Below, one piece after another: positions 1 to 11,137 of a stretch of 64,000 nucleotides of DNA. This DNA is from Prochlorococcus sp. AG-449-G23. Lineage in GTDB: Bacteria > Cyanobacteriota > Cyanobacteriia > PCC-6307 > Cyanobiaceae. The stretch spans positions 62,001 to 126,000 of the forward strand of contig QCQJ01000001.1 in assembly GCA_003209585.1 (NCBI GenBank), read 5' to 3'. The notes below the pieces were generated by a model, which was not told where the DNA came from, searched no databases, and was given only the letters and a program-made list of their open reading frames with translations. The position numbers and the translations under genes are program-made. Position 1 is the first letter of the stretch; each line of letters opens with the position of its first letter.

Positions 1-821
1 TCTGATGCAACTTCTAATCTAACTACGTCTCCACCTAATCTTCTCTTTTGCAAACTTTGTTCAACTGCTAAAAGAAGATCATCAGCTTCAAGTTCTTTTA
101 ATTCTAAATCTGCATCTCTTGTCACTCTAAAAAAAGAGTAACTTATACATTCCATTCCGTTAAATAAAGTATTTATATTATTGCCAATTAAATCTTCAAC
201 ACTTATGAAAACGTGAAGACTTGTATCACTATCTTGAATAATTTCATTGGGAATTTGTATAAATCTATTTATATTTTTTGTTGGTATTTTGACTCTGACA
301 AACTGATTTTTAGAATTGTCCTCATCCTTTATTAAAGCTGCTAAGTTTAGACTTAAATTACTTATAAATGGGAATGGATGTGCTGGATCAACAACTAATG
401 GAGTTAATAAAGGAAAAATAGATGAAGTAAAGAAGATATTACACCAATTTTTTTGATTTTCACTCAGTTCCTCATATCTTTTTAAAATTACACCTTGTTT
501 TTTTAATTCATTATTTAATTCATTATTTACATAGTTTTCTTGAAGAGTTGTTAATTTTTTTACTTCTGTATTGATTTTTGTTAGTTGCTCTTTAGGAGTG
601 AGTCCGTCGATGCTTTTTTTTGTAATTCCTGCTTCAACTTGAGCTTTTAATGAAGCTACCCTTACCATAAAAAATTCATCTAGATTATTACTAAAAATTG
701 AACAAAATTTTACTTTATCTAGGATTTTGTAATCCTTTTCCATACCAGTTAGGAGTACTCTTTTATTGAATTCAATCCAACTTAATTCTCTATTAATAAA
801 AACATCAGCCTGGCTTTTCAT
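1..821 (-). CDS. ppk1: Polyphosphate kinase, N-terminal part (truncated by window edge)
   Basis: Reverse translation starts MKSQADVFINRELSWIEFNKRVL...NNLDEFFMVRVASLKAQVEAG, typical PPK1 N-terminus; start codon overlaps the upstream gene's stop (TAATG); runs off the left edge. Confidence 0.93.
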   Translation of the reverse strand, partial: MKSQADVFINRELSWIEFNKRVLLTGMEKDYKILDKVKFCSIFSNNLDEFFMVRVASLKAQVEAGITKKSIDGLTPKEQLTKINTEVKKLTTLQENYVNNELNNELKKQGVILKRYEELSENQKNWCNIFFTSSIFPLLTPLVVDPAHPFPFISNLSLNLAALIKDEDNSKNQFVRVKIPTKNINRFIQIPNEIIQDSDTSLHVFISVEDLIGNNINTLFNGMECISYSFFRVTRDADLELKELEADDLLLAVEQSLQKRRLGGDVVRLEVAS

Positions 822-2104
822 TAAAATACTTTTGATTTTTGATTGTTAAAAGAATTATTACTTTTACCCTCTGCAATAAGGTATATCATGAAAAGTAAGA
901 TAACGGAACCAGCTATAAAAGGTGATTTGGGACCAAAACTATCATAAACCCTTCCTGCCATTGCAATTCCTAAAACTCCTCCAAGACTCTGTAGACCTTG
1001 AAGATTACTTAAAATTGATCCTTGTTTATCAACTTCTAATTTCTTTGATATTAGTGCTCTTAAGGTAGGCGTAATTAACCCTGCCCCAACGGCTAAAAAT
1101 GATACAGCTGAATAAATATTAATTGTCGCATTTTCTTTTGGAGCAGTTATCAAAAGACCACATGCCACAAGAATGAAGCCTGATCCGATAAGTGTTAATC
1201 GCATTTCGCCAAATTGCTTTACAAGAGGCCCAATTAGTCCTCCTTGAACGATAATTGCAATGATTCCTACTACAACAAGAGTTCCACTTGATGCTTTGGT
1301 CGTCCAGTTTAAAGATTCTTGAAGGAAAAATATAAGGATATTGGTCAATCCAGTAAAAGCAATAAAGTAAATAAAAAAAGCTAATGATAATTTTTTAATC
1401 TTTTCTTCTTTGAAAACTGTAAATAGGTTTTTTAAAGGGTTTTTTAAACTAGTTTTTGATTTATTTGAGTCACTATTCGGCTTGGTTTCTGGTAAGTAAA
1501 AAAATACAAGGAGGAAATTTATTATCGGAATGATTGAGGCTATCAAAACAGGAATAATAAAATTATTATTTGTATTTTTTGCAAAAATTACGACGAAAAT
1601 ATTACCTAAGAAAAAACTTAAACCAAAAGCTACACCAATAAGACCAAATGTTTTTGCTCTTTTTTCAGGGCTTGAAATATCTGCAAGAATTGTTGTTGCA
1701 GTTGCTGCAGTCCCTCCACTTAAGCCGTCAATTAGTCTCGCCAAAAATAACAAAAATAATGGGATAGAGGCTATTGAATTTGACCAATTAAAAAGAACCG
1801 TAAAAGATAATATTGATATTCCTATTACTGAACCAGTAATACAAAAAAGAGTTACAGGCCTTCTGCCGTACCTATCACTCATAAGTCCTATAAAAGGAGA
1901 AGCTGTAAATTGAGCTAATTGGTAAGTGCATGATAATAAACCATACGTACTTGCTTTAGAGTCAAAAAGTAAAACAAAAGAGGGTAATATGGGTAACAGT
2001 ATACTTTCACTTAAACGATCATTAAGAAGAGTGATAAACGCACTTAGGAGAGTAAATTTTTTATTTGGTTTTAATAAACTTTCTTTCACAATATTTAACT
2101 TCAT
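821..2104 (-). CDS. MFS transporter (multidrug/tetracycline-efflux-like)
   Basis: 427 aa, multiple hydrophobic segments, MFS motif GLMSDRYGRRPV, LARLIDGLSGGTAATATTILADISSPEKRAKTFG. Confidence 0.88.
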   Translation of the reverse strand: MKLNIVKESLLKPNKKFTLLSAFITLLNDRLSESILLPILPSFVLLFDSKASTYGLLSCTYQLAQFTASPFIGLMSDRYGRRPVTLFCITGSVIGISILSFTVLFNWSNSIASIPLFLLFLARLIDGLSGGTAATATTILADISSPEKRAKTFGLIGVAFGLSFFLGNIFVVIFAKNTNNNFIIPVLIASIIPIINFLLVFFYLPETKPNSDSNKSKTSLKNPLKNLFTVFKEEKIKKLSLAFFIYFIAFTGLTNILIFFLQESLNWTTKASSGTLVVVGIIAIIVQGGLIGPLVKQFGEMRLTLIGSGFILVACGLLITAPKENATINIYSAVSFLAVGAGLITPTLRALISKKLEVDKQGSILSNLQGLQSLGGVLGIAMAGRVYDSFGPKSPFIAGSVILLFMIYLIAEGKSNNSFNNQKSKVF

Positions 2105-2134
2105 TCCGATTAACTTCTACTACCATACTTGTTA

Positions 2135-2950
2135 ATGGAGATTATTGTGCCCGGCATTGTTTATTTAGTTGGAGCAGGTCCTGGTGATCCTGAACTTTTA
2201 ACTCTTAAAGCTTTACGCCTAATAAAAAATTGTGACGCATTAGTTCATGATGCTTTAATCCCGGATGAAATAACACGAGAGGCAGGAAAAAATACAGAAA
2301 TTTATCATGTAGGCAAAAGAGCTGGAAAGTGTTCTGTTCCTCAGGCTGAAACTAATGCTCTTATTTTGAAATTAGCAAAAGAAGGCAAAAATGTTGTAAG
2401 GCTTAAAGGGGGAGATCCATTCGTTTTTTCTAGAGGTGGTGAAGAGGTATCGATTTTAGAAAAAAATGGAATTTCAGTTGAAATCGTTCCTGGTATTACT
2501 TCTGGGATAGCTGCCCCCACATATTTTGGTATTCCACTAACCCATAGAGATGCTGCGAGTTCCGTAACTTTCGTCACTGGACATGAGCGTGTAGATAAGG
2601 AAAAAAAGACAGTGAACTGGAGAGATTTAGCTAAATCATCAGATAGCTTAGTAATTTTTATGGGTATAAAAAATATTGAATTTATTGTGGAAGAATTAAT
2701 TCTAGGTGGTTTAGATAAGAATACTAAATGCGCTGTTATTCAAGAAGCTACTTTAAAAAATCAAAAATGTTTGATAGAGAAATTAGATAATCTTCCAGAT
2801 AAAATCAAAGATAAAGAATTTTTAGCTCCATCAATTATCATTATTGGAAAAATTGTTGAATTTAAGGTTAATAACAATATAACTAAAGTATCTGATGTCT
2901 ATTTACCAGATATTAATAAAGTTCAACTATATAATAAATCCCAAAAGTAA
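2135..2950 (+). CDS. cobA: Uroporphyrinogen-III C-methyltransferase
   Basis: VYLVGAGPGDPELLTLKALRLI, RLKGGDPFVFSRGGEE, VPGITSGIAAPTYFGIPLTHR. Likely ATG at 2135 rather than the TTG at 2129. Confidence 0.93.
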   Translation: MEIIVPGIVYLVGAGPGDPELLTLKALRLIKNCDALVHDALIPDEITREAGKNTEIYHVGKRAGKCSVPQAETNALILKLAKEGKNVVRLKGGDPFVFSRGGEEVSILEKNGISVEIVPGITSGIAAPTYFGIPLTHRDAASSVTFVTGHERVDKEKKTVNWRDLAKSSDSLVIFMGIKNIEFIVEELILGGLDKNTKCAVIQEATLKNQKCLIEKLDNLPDKIKDKEFLAPSIIIIGKIVEFKVNNNITKVSDVYLPDINKVQLYNKSQK

Positions 2951-3750
2951 ATTGGATCGAATTTAGGTTTAAGCTTTAAATCATTAACTTGATTAATTTG
3001 TCTGCAAGATAAGCTATTAATTGCAACTATTATGTCATCATTTTCAAATTCTGGAGGAATTAACTCTTCTTTTACAATTTTCAATTTTAAAGCTTTAGAA
3101 ACCATAATTCCCTCTAAACAGCCGCTCTCTTTTCTAGGAGTTATCCATTGATTATTTCTTTTAATTAGAAGATTAAATGTACTTCCACAACAAAGTTCAC
3201 CTGACGTATTCAAAAGGATAGAATCATCAAATGATTTATCATTAGCTTCTGTCAAAACTTGTATTGCCTGATTGTATGAAAATGTTTTGCATTTACTTAT
3301 AAGACTGAATTCATTTATTTTTTCCGTTTGACTAACGCAAACGCTTATCGGATTAAAATTTGGTTTGATTCTATAGAACTCAAGCCATATATTATCCAAA
3401 TCTTTTGTCTTTAAAGTGCTACCAATTTTTAGTGTTCGACCTTCATTAGTTCCTCGACTATAGTTTATTCTTACTGAAGCAAATTGATCATTTTTAAGCG
3501 ATAACTTTCTAATTCCATCCTGAATAAGTTGTCTCAAAGTTAATTTATTTATTTTGAGATTAATATTTAAAATCTTGCTACTTTTTTCTAACCTTTTCAG
3601 ATGTTCATCAAAAAGAATAGGTTTGTTTTCTTTTATCAAAATGGTTTCAAATATCCCATCAGCAAATTTTAATCCTCTATTATTAGCAGCAATAAATATT
3701 CTATCAATATCTAACCATTGATCCTTGTACCAGCCTAATTTTTCAATCAT
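2923..3750 (-). CDS. Aminotransferase class IV, 4-amino-4-deoxychorismate lyase-like
   Basis: Fold-type IV PLP enzyme features (RGLKFADGIFETILI, CLEGIMVSKALKL); overlaps the pabB-like gene by 4 nt. Overlaps the cobA 3' end convergently. Confidence 0.8.
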   Translation of the reverse strand: MIEKLGWYKDQWLDIDRIFIAANNRGLKFADGIFETILIKENKPILFDEHLKRLEKSSKILNINLKINKLTLRQLIQDGIRKLSLKNDQFASVRINYSRGTNEGRTLKIGSTLKTKDLDNIWLEFYRIKPNFNPISVCVSQTEKINEFSLISKCKTFSYNQAIQVLTEANDKSFDDSILLNTSGELCCGSTFNLLIKRNNQWITPRKESGCLEGIMVSKALKLKIVKEELIPPEFENDDIIVAINSLSCRQINQVNDLKLKPKFDPIYFWDLLYS

Positions 3751-5063
3751 TTTAGTGAATCAATTAACGGTAAAAGTTTCCACTTTAGTTCATTAGTTTC
3801 CTCTTCAGGGTTTGAGTCAATAACTATACCGCAACCAGCATAAATATTGATTTTTTTGCCTTTAATTAAAAATGACCTTATTAGTATATTGCTGTCAAAC
3901 TCTCCATTCCAGTCAAGCTTCAAAAATGAGCCACAGTATGGTCCGCGTTCACATTCTTCTAATTCAAAAAGTCTCTTGCATGATCTTAATTTAGGTGCCC
4001 CAGTTATAGAGCCCCCAGGCCAACAAGCTTTTAGTAAATCAATCCAGTTCTTATCTTTTTTTAATTTGCCTCTTATTACTGAAGTTAGATGATGAACTTT
4101 TAAGAAACTTTCAAGTTTTAATATTTCTGGCACCATAATACTTCCTGTTTCGCAAACTTTACTTAAATCATTTCTTATTAGGTCAACAATCATAATATTT
4201 TCGGCTCTATCTTTTTCGTTCGTTATCAAATCGATAGCATTAAGTGCGTCTTGATTTAAATCCTTATCTCTGGATCTAGTTCCTTTGATAGGTCTTGATT
4301 CTACAAAATTTTTATTATCTATTTTTATAAATCTTTCTGGCGAGGTAGATAATACAGCCTCTTTATAATTATCGTTATTAATTATTATTCCTCCAAAGGG
4401 AGCTCTTAATTTCCTTCTTATTTTCAAATAAATATCTAGAGGATTATAGTTTTTGGAAGATTCAATTTCGCATTTAGTTGTTAGGTTTGCTTGAAATATA
4501 TCCCCTAAGGAAATTAATTTTTTCAATTTTAGAATATTTTTCTGAAATTTTTCAGCCATTTCGTCCAAATTTATTTTTGAAAAATCAAAATTCAAATTTG
4601 TTTTAATAATATTTTCTTCTTCAATATTTTTTATATTGTTGATTATGTTTTTATAATTCATCAGTTCAGATGAGTTTGTGCCTTCGATAATTATTTCTTT
4701 TTTTATTAGATTACATTTAATGATTGGATCATATGATGCAATCCATAAAGTTGCCATATTAGATTTTCGCCATGGGTTTTTGGGTTCTATGTAAACTCCA
4801 GCTTCATAACTTAACCATCCGATCCAAAATCCTTTTTCAATATTTTTTAAATTGTTAAATGGATTATTAGTTTTGTCTAAGTTATGGATATCTCTTGATT
4901 GGATTATTTTTTTAGGTTTAATTCCTATTATTGACCATTCCCCATTTTCTTTGCCATCACTGTCTAGCCAAGCTAATCCTTTATCTCCGAATTTTTTTGT
5001 TAGATGATGCGTAATCAGTGCAGGATCTATCCATTTTTCTAGAATTATTTTTTTTATTTTCAT
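3747..5063 (-). CDS. pabB: Para-aminobenzoate synthase component I (chorismate-binding enzyme)
   Basis: SLGDIFQANLTTKCEIE, STSPERFIKIDNKNFVESRPIKGTRSRD, GGSITGAPKLRSCKRLFELE, GGI-type chorismate-binding C-terminus. Confidence 0.88.
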   Translation of the reverse strand: MKIKKIILEKWIDPALITHHLTKKFGDKGLAWLDSDGKENGEWSIIGIKPKKIIQSRDIHNLDKTNNPFNNLKNIEKGFWIGWLSYEAGVYIEPKNPWRKSNMATLWIASYDPIIKCNLIKKEIIIEGTNSSELMNYKNIINNIKNIEEENIIKTNLNFDFSKINLDEMAEKFQKNILKLKKLISLGDIFQANLTTKCEIESSKNYNPLDIYLKIRRKLRAPFGGIIINNDNYKEAVLSTSPERFIKIDNKNFVESRPIKGTRSRDKDLNQDALNAIDLITNEKDRAENIMIVDLIRNDLSKVCETGSIMVPEILKLESFLKVHHLTSVIRGKLKKDKNWIDLLKACWPGGSITGAPKLRSCKRLFELEECERGPYCGSFLKLDWNGEFDSNILIRSFLIKGKKINIYAGCGIVIDSNPEEETNELKWKLLPLIDSLK

Positions 5064-5734
5064 TTTTTATTATTGTTATTAAGCCATTTTTCATAAGCGG
5101 CATTTCTAATTCTGCAGCTATCACACTTACCGCATGGTTTTGAATTACCCGAATAACAACTCCATGTTTTATCTAAAGGGACATGATTAGCAAAAGCTAA
5201 TTTAATAATTTCCTCTTTATTTAAATCTAATAGCGGTGTCCAAAGTTTTATTGGATTATTTTCTCTCCCTCTTTTATTGGCTAAATCTGCTAATTCTTGA
5301 AATTTTTTAATGTAGTCAGGTCTGCAATCTGGATAGCCAGAAAAGTCTAGTGCATTAACTCCTAATCCTATAAAATCAGCATCTATTGCTTCGGCATAAC
5401 TTAGTGCAACGGCAATAAAAATAGTATTTCTCCCAGGAACATAAGTATTAGGAATTTTATTAGTTTGTACTCCTTCTATCGGAATATTTTTTTGAGTATC
5501 AGTTAATGACGAGCCTCCCCATAAAGATAAGTCAAGCTTAATGATTTTAAATTCTTCGATATCAAAGTGTTTTGCAATTATTGATGCAGAATTTAACTCT
5601 TTTTTATGACGTTGACCGTAATCAAATGAAAGGCCAAAAATTTTAGCTTCGGATTTTTTGGCGATACCAGTAACTGTAGAAGAATCTAAACCTCCAGATA
5701 ATAAAACTACTATCGATTTATTTTTAAGATTCAT
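5060..5734 (-). CDS. queC: 7-cyano-7-deazaguanine (preQ0) synthase
   Basis: VVLLSGGLDSSTVTGIAK PP-loop; CYSGNSKPCGKCDSCRIRNAAYE zinc motif. Confidence 0.94.
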   Translation of the reverse strand: MNLKNKSIVVLLSGGLDSSTVTGIAKKSEAKIFGLSFDYGQRHKKELNSASIIAKHFDIEEFKIIKLDLSLWGGSSLTDTQKNIPIEGVQTNKIPNTYVPGRNTIFIAVALSYAEAIDADFIGLGVNALDFSGYPDCRPDYIKKFQELADLANKRGRENNPIKLWTPLLDLNKEEIIKLAFANHVPLDKTWSCYSGNSKPCGKCDSCRIRNAAYEKWLNNNNKK

Positions 5735-5740
5735 ATGATT

Positions 5741-6418
5741 TCAATTAATTTTTAAGTATTTGTGAGTTTGAAGGCTCAATTTCCAATCGGGGTTATTTTT
5801 TACGAAATCAATAGCGAGAGAAAAACCATTCGCATTATTCCATGCTGGCTGTAAATAAAAAATTTTATCTTCTTTTTTTAAGCCATCTTCGCTTTTAGAG
5901 AGTTGATATTGTTTTAAAGTTTCTTTTTTTATTTGAATAGCAAATTCAATATCCTCTATATCATTTATGATTATTTTGATTTCATTACAGTTTTTTAGAA
6001 AATAATTTTTTGGAGGTGAGTGTCTTTTAGGAGACAAAGTAATCCAGTCATAGCTTCCTGATATCGAATTAACTCCACTTGTCTCAATATGAATCTTCAT
6101 TGACTTTTGTTCTTCTCCCATTGTCATTTTTTTTATGGCTTTGCAAAAATTATCCAAGTTATGTTGTAAAGGTTCTCCACCTGTAATAACGCAAAAAGAT
6201 GCTCCTTTTTCTCTGGCAATTTTTATGCGATCTATTATTTTTTCAATTGATATGGAAGGGTGTTTGTTCTCGTCCCATGAATTCTTGGTATCGCACCATG
6301 AACATCCAACTTTACATCCGGCTAATCTTATAAAAAAAGCACTTTTTCCAGCGTGATAACCTTCACCTTGTAATGAATGAAATTGTTCGACTAAGGGTAA
6401 AAAATTTGTCATTTTCAT
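5741..6418 (-). CDS. queE: 7-carboxy-7-deazaguanine synthase (radical SAM)
   Basis: FHSLQGEGYHAGKSAFFIRLAGCKVGCSWCDTKNSW radical SAM cysteines; VITGGEPLQHN; adjacent to queC. Confidence 0.92.
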   Translation of the reverse strand: MKMTNFLPLVEQFHSLQGEGYHAGKSAFFIRLAGCKVGCSWCDTKNSWDENKHPSISIEKIIDRIKIAREKGASFCVITGGEPLQHNLDNFCKAIKKMTMGEEQKSMKIHIETSGVNSISGSYDWITLSPKRHSPPKNYFLKNCNEIKIIINDIEDIEFAIQIKKETLKQYQLSKSEDGLKKEDKIFYLQPAWNNANGFSLAIDFVKNNPDWKLSLQTHKYLKIN

Positions 6419-6436
6419 TCAAAAAAATAAAGAATA

Positions 6437-8047
6437 TTAATTTGATTGAGTTGACTTATCTTGAGAGGCTTTTATTAAACCTTTAAATAAAGGATGAGGT
6501 TTGCCAGGTCGTGATAAAAACTCAGGATGATATTGACATGCTAAGAAGTATGGATGATTTTCTAACTCAATTAACTCAACTAATCTGCCATCTGGTGATG
6601 TACCACTAATTTTGTATCCAGAATCTAAAAAACTTTGTTTGTAGTAATTATTAAATTCGTATCTATGTCGATGTCTCTCATAAATAACATCCTCATCATA
6701 TAATTTTTTTCCAGTTGTATTTTTTGTCAATCTACATGGATAAACTCCAAGTCTCATTGTCCCACCTAAATCAACTACATCTTCCTGTTCTGGTAATAAA
6801 TGTATCACTGGATTGGGAGTGTTTGGGTCTAGTTCTGAACTAGATGCATCTGGAAGATTAGCTACATTCCTCGCCCATTCTATAACTGCACATTGCATAC
6901 CAAGGCACAAACCTAAAAAGGGAATTTTATTTTCTCTTGCAAATTTTATAGCCGAAATTTTTCCATTGACTCCTCTATTGCCAAATCCCCCGGGTACGAC
7001 AATTGCATCAACTTCATTTAAGTAAGTTTCTGCTGAATTTTTTTCTATCATTTCAGCACTTACCCAATGTAAATCTAAAAAAGCCTTTTGTTCAATGCAT
7101 GCATGTCTTAAAGCTTCAACAACGGATAAATATGCATCTCCAAGTTCAATGTATTTACCTACTAAAGCAACTTTGATTGGAGCTCCAGGATTTCTTAGGT
7201 TGTGTATTAGTTGTTCCCAATTTTTCAAATCACATTTTTTATCTTCAAGGTCTAAATACTTCAGGGTTTCTTTGCATAAACCTTCTTTTTTTAAAGAAAG
7301 AGGAACAGAATAAATACTGTCTGCGTCTAAAGCTTCAATTACAGAGTTAATACTGACACCACAAAAACCACTAAGCTTCTTTTTAAGAGCTTCATTGATA
7401 GATTTATCACTTCGGCATACAAGTAAATCTGGCTGAATTCCAATTGATCTTAATTCTTTCACTGAATGTTGTGTTGGTTTAGTTTTTATTTCGCCAGAGG
7501 TTTTGATGTAAGGAAGTAATGTTACGTGTATGTATGCAACATCATTCCTATTGACATCATTTTTGAATTCTCTTATTGCCTCTAAAAAAGGTAGAGATTC
7601 AATATCACCAACTGTTCCACCAATTTCAGTAATAATAATATCTGCATTACTGTTGGCCGCTACTCTATGAATTCTTTCTCTTATTTCTCCTGTTATGTGA
7701 GGTATTACTTGCACAGTTCCACCGTCATAACTACCTCTTCTTTCTTTATTGATAACTGCTTGATAGATAGATCCTGTCGTCACACTATTTAACCTAGTCA
7801 TTGCAGTATCAGTAAATCTTTCATAGTGACCTAAATCTAGATCGGTTTCAGCCCCATCTTCGGTTACAAATACTTCTCCATGTTGGAAAGGGCTCATTGT
7901 TCCTGGATCAACATTTAGATATGGATCTAGTTTTAATATTGAAACACTATATCCTCTAGACTTTAATAATCTTCCTAAGCTTGCAGCTACAATTCCTTTA
8001 CCAATGCTAGAAACTACTCCTCCGGTGACAAATACAAATTTTGACAT
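6437..8047 (-). CDS. pyrG: CTP synthase
   Basis: [32 protein letters not shown]; glutaminase [16 protein letters not shown]. Confidence 0.98.
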   Translation of the reverse strand: MSKFVFVTGGVVSSIGKGIVAASLGRLLKSRGYSVSILKLDPYLNVDPGTMSPFQHGEVFVTEDGAETDLDLGHYERFTDTAMTRLNSVTTGSIYQAVINKERRGSYDGGTVQVIPHITGEIRERIHRVAANSNADIIITEIGGTVGDIESLPFLEAIREFKNDVNRNDVAYIHVTLLPYIKTSGEIKTKPTQHSVKELRSIGIQPDLLVCRSDKSINEALKKKLSGFCGVSINSVIEALDADSIYSVPLSLKKEGLCKETLKYLDLEDKKCDLKNWEQLIHNLRNPGAPIKVALVGKYIELGDAYLSVVEALRHACIEQKAFLDLHWVSAEMIEKNSAETYLNEVDAIVVPGGFGNRGVNGKISAIKFARENKIPFLGLCLGMQCAVIEWARNVANLPDASSSELDPNTPNPVIHLLPEQEDVVDLGGTMRLGVYPCRLTKNTTGKKLYDEDVIYERHRHRYEFNNYYKQSFLDSGYKISGTSPDGRLVELIELENHPYFLACQYHPEFLSRPGKPHPLFKGLIKASQDKSTQSN

Positions 8048-8122
8048 TAAATATTTTTAATTAAGCACAGCCTCCTTATATTTTATTTAAACAAAAAACT
8101 TTTAGAACATCCATAAATATTC

Positions 8123-9919
8123 TTATTCATCAATTGTTATTTCAATATCTAGTTCTTTTAATTGTGATTCAGAGACATTTGAAGGTGCATTTGTGAGAAG
8201 ACATTTTGCTTGTTGATTTTTTGGAAAAGCAATGGTTTCTCTGATTGAATCTGCACCAATGATCAGCATGGTAATACGATCCAATCCAAACGCTATTCCA
8301 CCATGAGGAGGAGCACCCATTTCTAAGGCTTCTATTAAAAATCCAAATTTTTCATCAATCTCTTTATCAGTCAGTCCTACCGTTTTCAGAACCTCTCTTT
8401 GTAAGTTCGCTTCATGAATACGTAAAGAGCCACCTCCTAACTCCAATCCATTGAGAACTAAGTCATAAGCATTTGCTGTAGAGCTCTCAATTTCTTTTTT
8501 CAAGTTTTCAGAATCTTTAGATTGTATATTTTTTGGAGAACAAAAAGGATGATGCAAAGCTTCATATCTATTTTCCTCTTCATTTCTCTCAAACATCGGG
8601 AAGTCAGTTACCCATAAGAAATTCCATTTACTTTTATCAATGAGATTTAAGTCTTTTGCGATATATTGTCTAACCCTATCTAATGACTGATTGACAATTT
8701 GTTTATCTCCAGCTCCTAAGAGGATTAAGTCTCCATCTTTTGCTTCTGTTATTTTTAAAATATCAGCTATATGCTCTTCACTTAAATTATTTTTAATTGC
8801 CCCAATAGTCTCAAGCTCATCTCCTTTGACCCTTATAAAGGCTAAACCACCAGCTCCTGCATCTTGAGCTACTTGGAAGATGTCACCTCCTGGTTTAATT
8901 CTTACGTTGCTAATACTTGAATTACCTCCTTTGACTGTTATGGATTTTATATAACCTCCAGACTTAATTGCCTTGGTGAAAATATTAAATCCTATATCAC
9001 CTAATACTCCTCCTAAATCTTTTAATAACATTTGATATCTAGTATCTGGTCTATCAGTCCCGTAATTATCCATTGCTGCCTGCCATGTCATTCTTGGAAA
9101 AGCATTATTAAAATTAATATTTAACACTTCTTTCCATATTTTTTTTATGAGACTTTCATTAAAAGAAATTATTTCTTCTTCACTAATAAAGCTCATCTCA
9201 ATATCTAATTGAGTAAACTCTGGTTGTCTATCTGCCCTTAAGTCTTCATCACGGAAACATTTTGCGATTTGATAGTACTTGTCCATGCCTCCAACCATTA
9301 AAAGTTGTTTAAATAGTTGTGGGGATTGAGGTAAAGCAAAAAAATCTCCATTTGAAAGACGTGCAGGAACAAGAAAATCGCGAGCGCCTTCTGGAGTTGA
9401 CTTTGTAAGTAATGGGGTCTCTACTTCTGTAAATCCAAAATTATCAAGAAATTCTCTAGCAACTTTAATAATCTTATGCCTTGTTTTTAAATTTTCTAGT
9501 AATTTCCCCCTTCTTAAATCAAGGTATCTATATTTTAATCTGAGTTCCTCTTTTGTATTTTCATAATCATGTATAGAAACTGGAAAAGGTAAGTTTTTTT
9601 TAATTTGGTTGAGAATTTGCAAATCTTTAACCTTGAGCTCTAACTCTCCAGTACTTAAATTTGTATTTATAGAATCTTTGGGCCTTTTATTAATAGTTCC
9701 GGTAACCATTATTACTGTCTCATTTCTTAGAGTTTCTGCCTGTTTAAATAGATCTGCACCATCATCGGGGTTAATTGTTATTTGTAGGAATCCACTATGG
9801 TCTCTTAAATCAATAAAAATTACACCACCATGATCTCTCCTTCTATCTACCCATCCGCATAAATTAACTAATTTACCAATATCTGTATTATTGAGTTCTT
9901 TGCAAATTTTGTTTCTCAT
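8123..9919 (-). CDS. aspS: Aspartyl-tRNA synthetase
   Basis: [44 protein letters not shown]. Confidence 0.97.
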   Translation of the reverse strand: MRNKICKELNNTDIGKLVNLCGWVDRRRDHGGVIFIDLRDHSGFLQITINPDDGADLFKQAETLRNETVIMVTGTINKRPKDSINTNLSTGELELKVKDLQILNQIKKNLPFPVSIHDYENTKEELRLKYRYLDLRRGKLLENLKTRHKIIKVAREFLDNFGFTEVETPLLTKSTPEGARDFLVPARLSNGDFFALPQSPQLFKQLLMVGGMDKYYQIAKCFRDEDLRADRQPEFTQLDIEMSFISEEEIISFNESLIKKIWKEVLNINFNNAFPRMTWQAAMDNYGTDRPDTRYQMLLKDLGGVLGDIGFNIFTKAIKSGGYIKSITVKGGNSSISNVRIKPGGDIFQVAQDAGAGGLAFIRVKGDELETIGAIKNNLSEEHIADILKITEAKDGDLILLGAGDKQIVNQSLDRVRQYIAKDLNLIDKSKWNFLWVTDFPMFERNEEENRYEALHHPFCSPKNIQSKDSENLKKEIESSTANAYDLVLNGLELGGGSLRIHEANLQREVLKTVGLTDKEIDEKFGFLIEALEMGAPPHGGIAFGLDRITMLIIGADSIRETIAFPKNQQAKCLLTNAPSNVSESQLKELDIEITIDE

Positions 9920-9974
9920 CTAAGTATGATTTATTTATCAATAACTTATAATAATTCTTTAAGGGTAAATTTAG

Positions 9975-11087
9975 TTAATAATTTTTTTTATAAAAGGCTC
10001 TTTTTGTTATAACCCCTTTGAATTTTTTGCCTCTTATTAATATTTGAACTTCATTGTCTATTAAGGCATGCGAAGTATTGATGTATGCAAAAGCTATAGC
10101 TTGTTGTTTAGTTGGAGACCAACTGCCGCTTGTGATAGTCCCAATATTTTCTTCACCTTTAAGAACTGCGCAACCTTTTCTTCCTATTGCTTTACCTTCT
10201 ATAGAGAGACCAACTAACTTTTTTTGAATTCCTAATCTTGACTGCTCTTCAAGAAATCTTCTTCCAAAGAATTCGTGATTATTTTCTAGATGTATTAGCC
10301 AGCCTAACCCCGCTTCATATGGAGAAGTTTCTTCATTTATGTCTTGACCATAAAGATGCATGCCTGCTTCAAGTCTAAGAGTATCTCTAGCTCCTAAACC
10401 ACAAGGTGCAACATTTTTGGAAATTGAGAAATCCCATAAATTAATTGCTGCTTTTTTAGGTAAAAGTATTTCTAGACCATTTTCCCCTGTATATCCTGTT
10501 TTTGCAAAGAAAATTTTTTCTTTAGGCGAAATATGTTCAAAAATTTTATATTCGCATCCAAAGTTAGGAATATGTGAGATCGAAGATTCAATCCATTCTT
10601 CAAATAAATCGAATGAGTTTTTTCCCTGTAGTGCTAATAGTACTTTGTCTTTTTTAAAGTTTGTTATCGAAATTTCATATTTATTTAAATTATTTTTTAT
10701 CCACTGAAAATCTTCTTCATATCTACTTGCATTAACTATTAACAATAATTCTGATATGTCATTTTCTTGTATACCAAGGTCATAAATTATTAAGTCATCT
10801 ATTATGCCTCCTTTATCATTGAGCATGACTGAATAAAGCCCTTGACCTTCAGAAAATGAGTATAAATTAGTAGGAAAAAGTTTTTGAATATAATCCTTTG
10901 GATTGATTCCCTTAACAGAAATCACACCCATGTGAGAAATATCAAATAATCCTGCTGAAGATCTAACTGATTCATGCTCTTTAATTAATCCTGAAAATGA
11001 TATGGGCATTTCCCAACCTGCAAAATCCACTAATTTTGCATTGGATTCAACATATTTTGAATAAAGAGGACTTTTTAGCAAATCCAT
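9975..11087 (-). CDS. gcvT: Glycine cleavage system T protein (aminomethyltransferase)
   Basis: [52 protein letters not shown]. Confidence 0.96.
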   Translation of the reverse strand: MDLLKSPLYSKYVESNAKLVDFAGWEMPISFSGLIKEHESVRSSAGLFDISHMGVISVKGINPKDYIQKLFPTNLYSFSEGQGLYSVMLNDKGGIIDDLIIYDLGIQENDISELLLIVNASRYEEDFQWIKNNLNKYEISITNFKKDKVLLALQGKNSFDLFEEWIESSISHIPNFGCEYKIFEHISPKEKIFFAKTGYTGENGLEILLPKKAAINLWDFSISKNVAPCGLGARDTLRLEAGMHLYGQDINEETSPYEAGLGWLIHLENNHEFFGRRFLEEQSRLGIQKKLVGLSIEGKAIGRKGCAVLKGEENIGTITSGSWSPTKQQAIAFAYINTSHALIDNEVQILIRGKKFKGVITKRAFYKKNY

Positions 11088-11137
11088 GAAATATTTAGTT
11101 TTTATTTAGTATTTTTACACTGTAGTTTAGAAATTTT

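Noticed and set aside
1530-1913. Plus-strand 127-aa ORF
   Set aside because: Antisense to the well-supported MFS gene; no protein-like features.
10360-10707. Plus-strand 115-aa ORF
   Set aside because: Antisense to gcvT; shadow ORF in AT-rich coding sequence.
11088-11137. Glycine riboswitch upstream of gcvT
   Set aside because: The gap is only 50 bp, too short for a tandem aptamer; no aptamer-like structure seen upstream of gcvH either.
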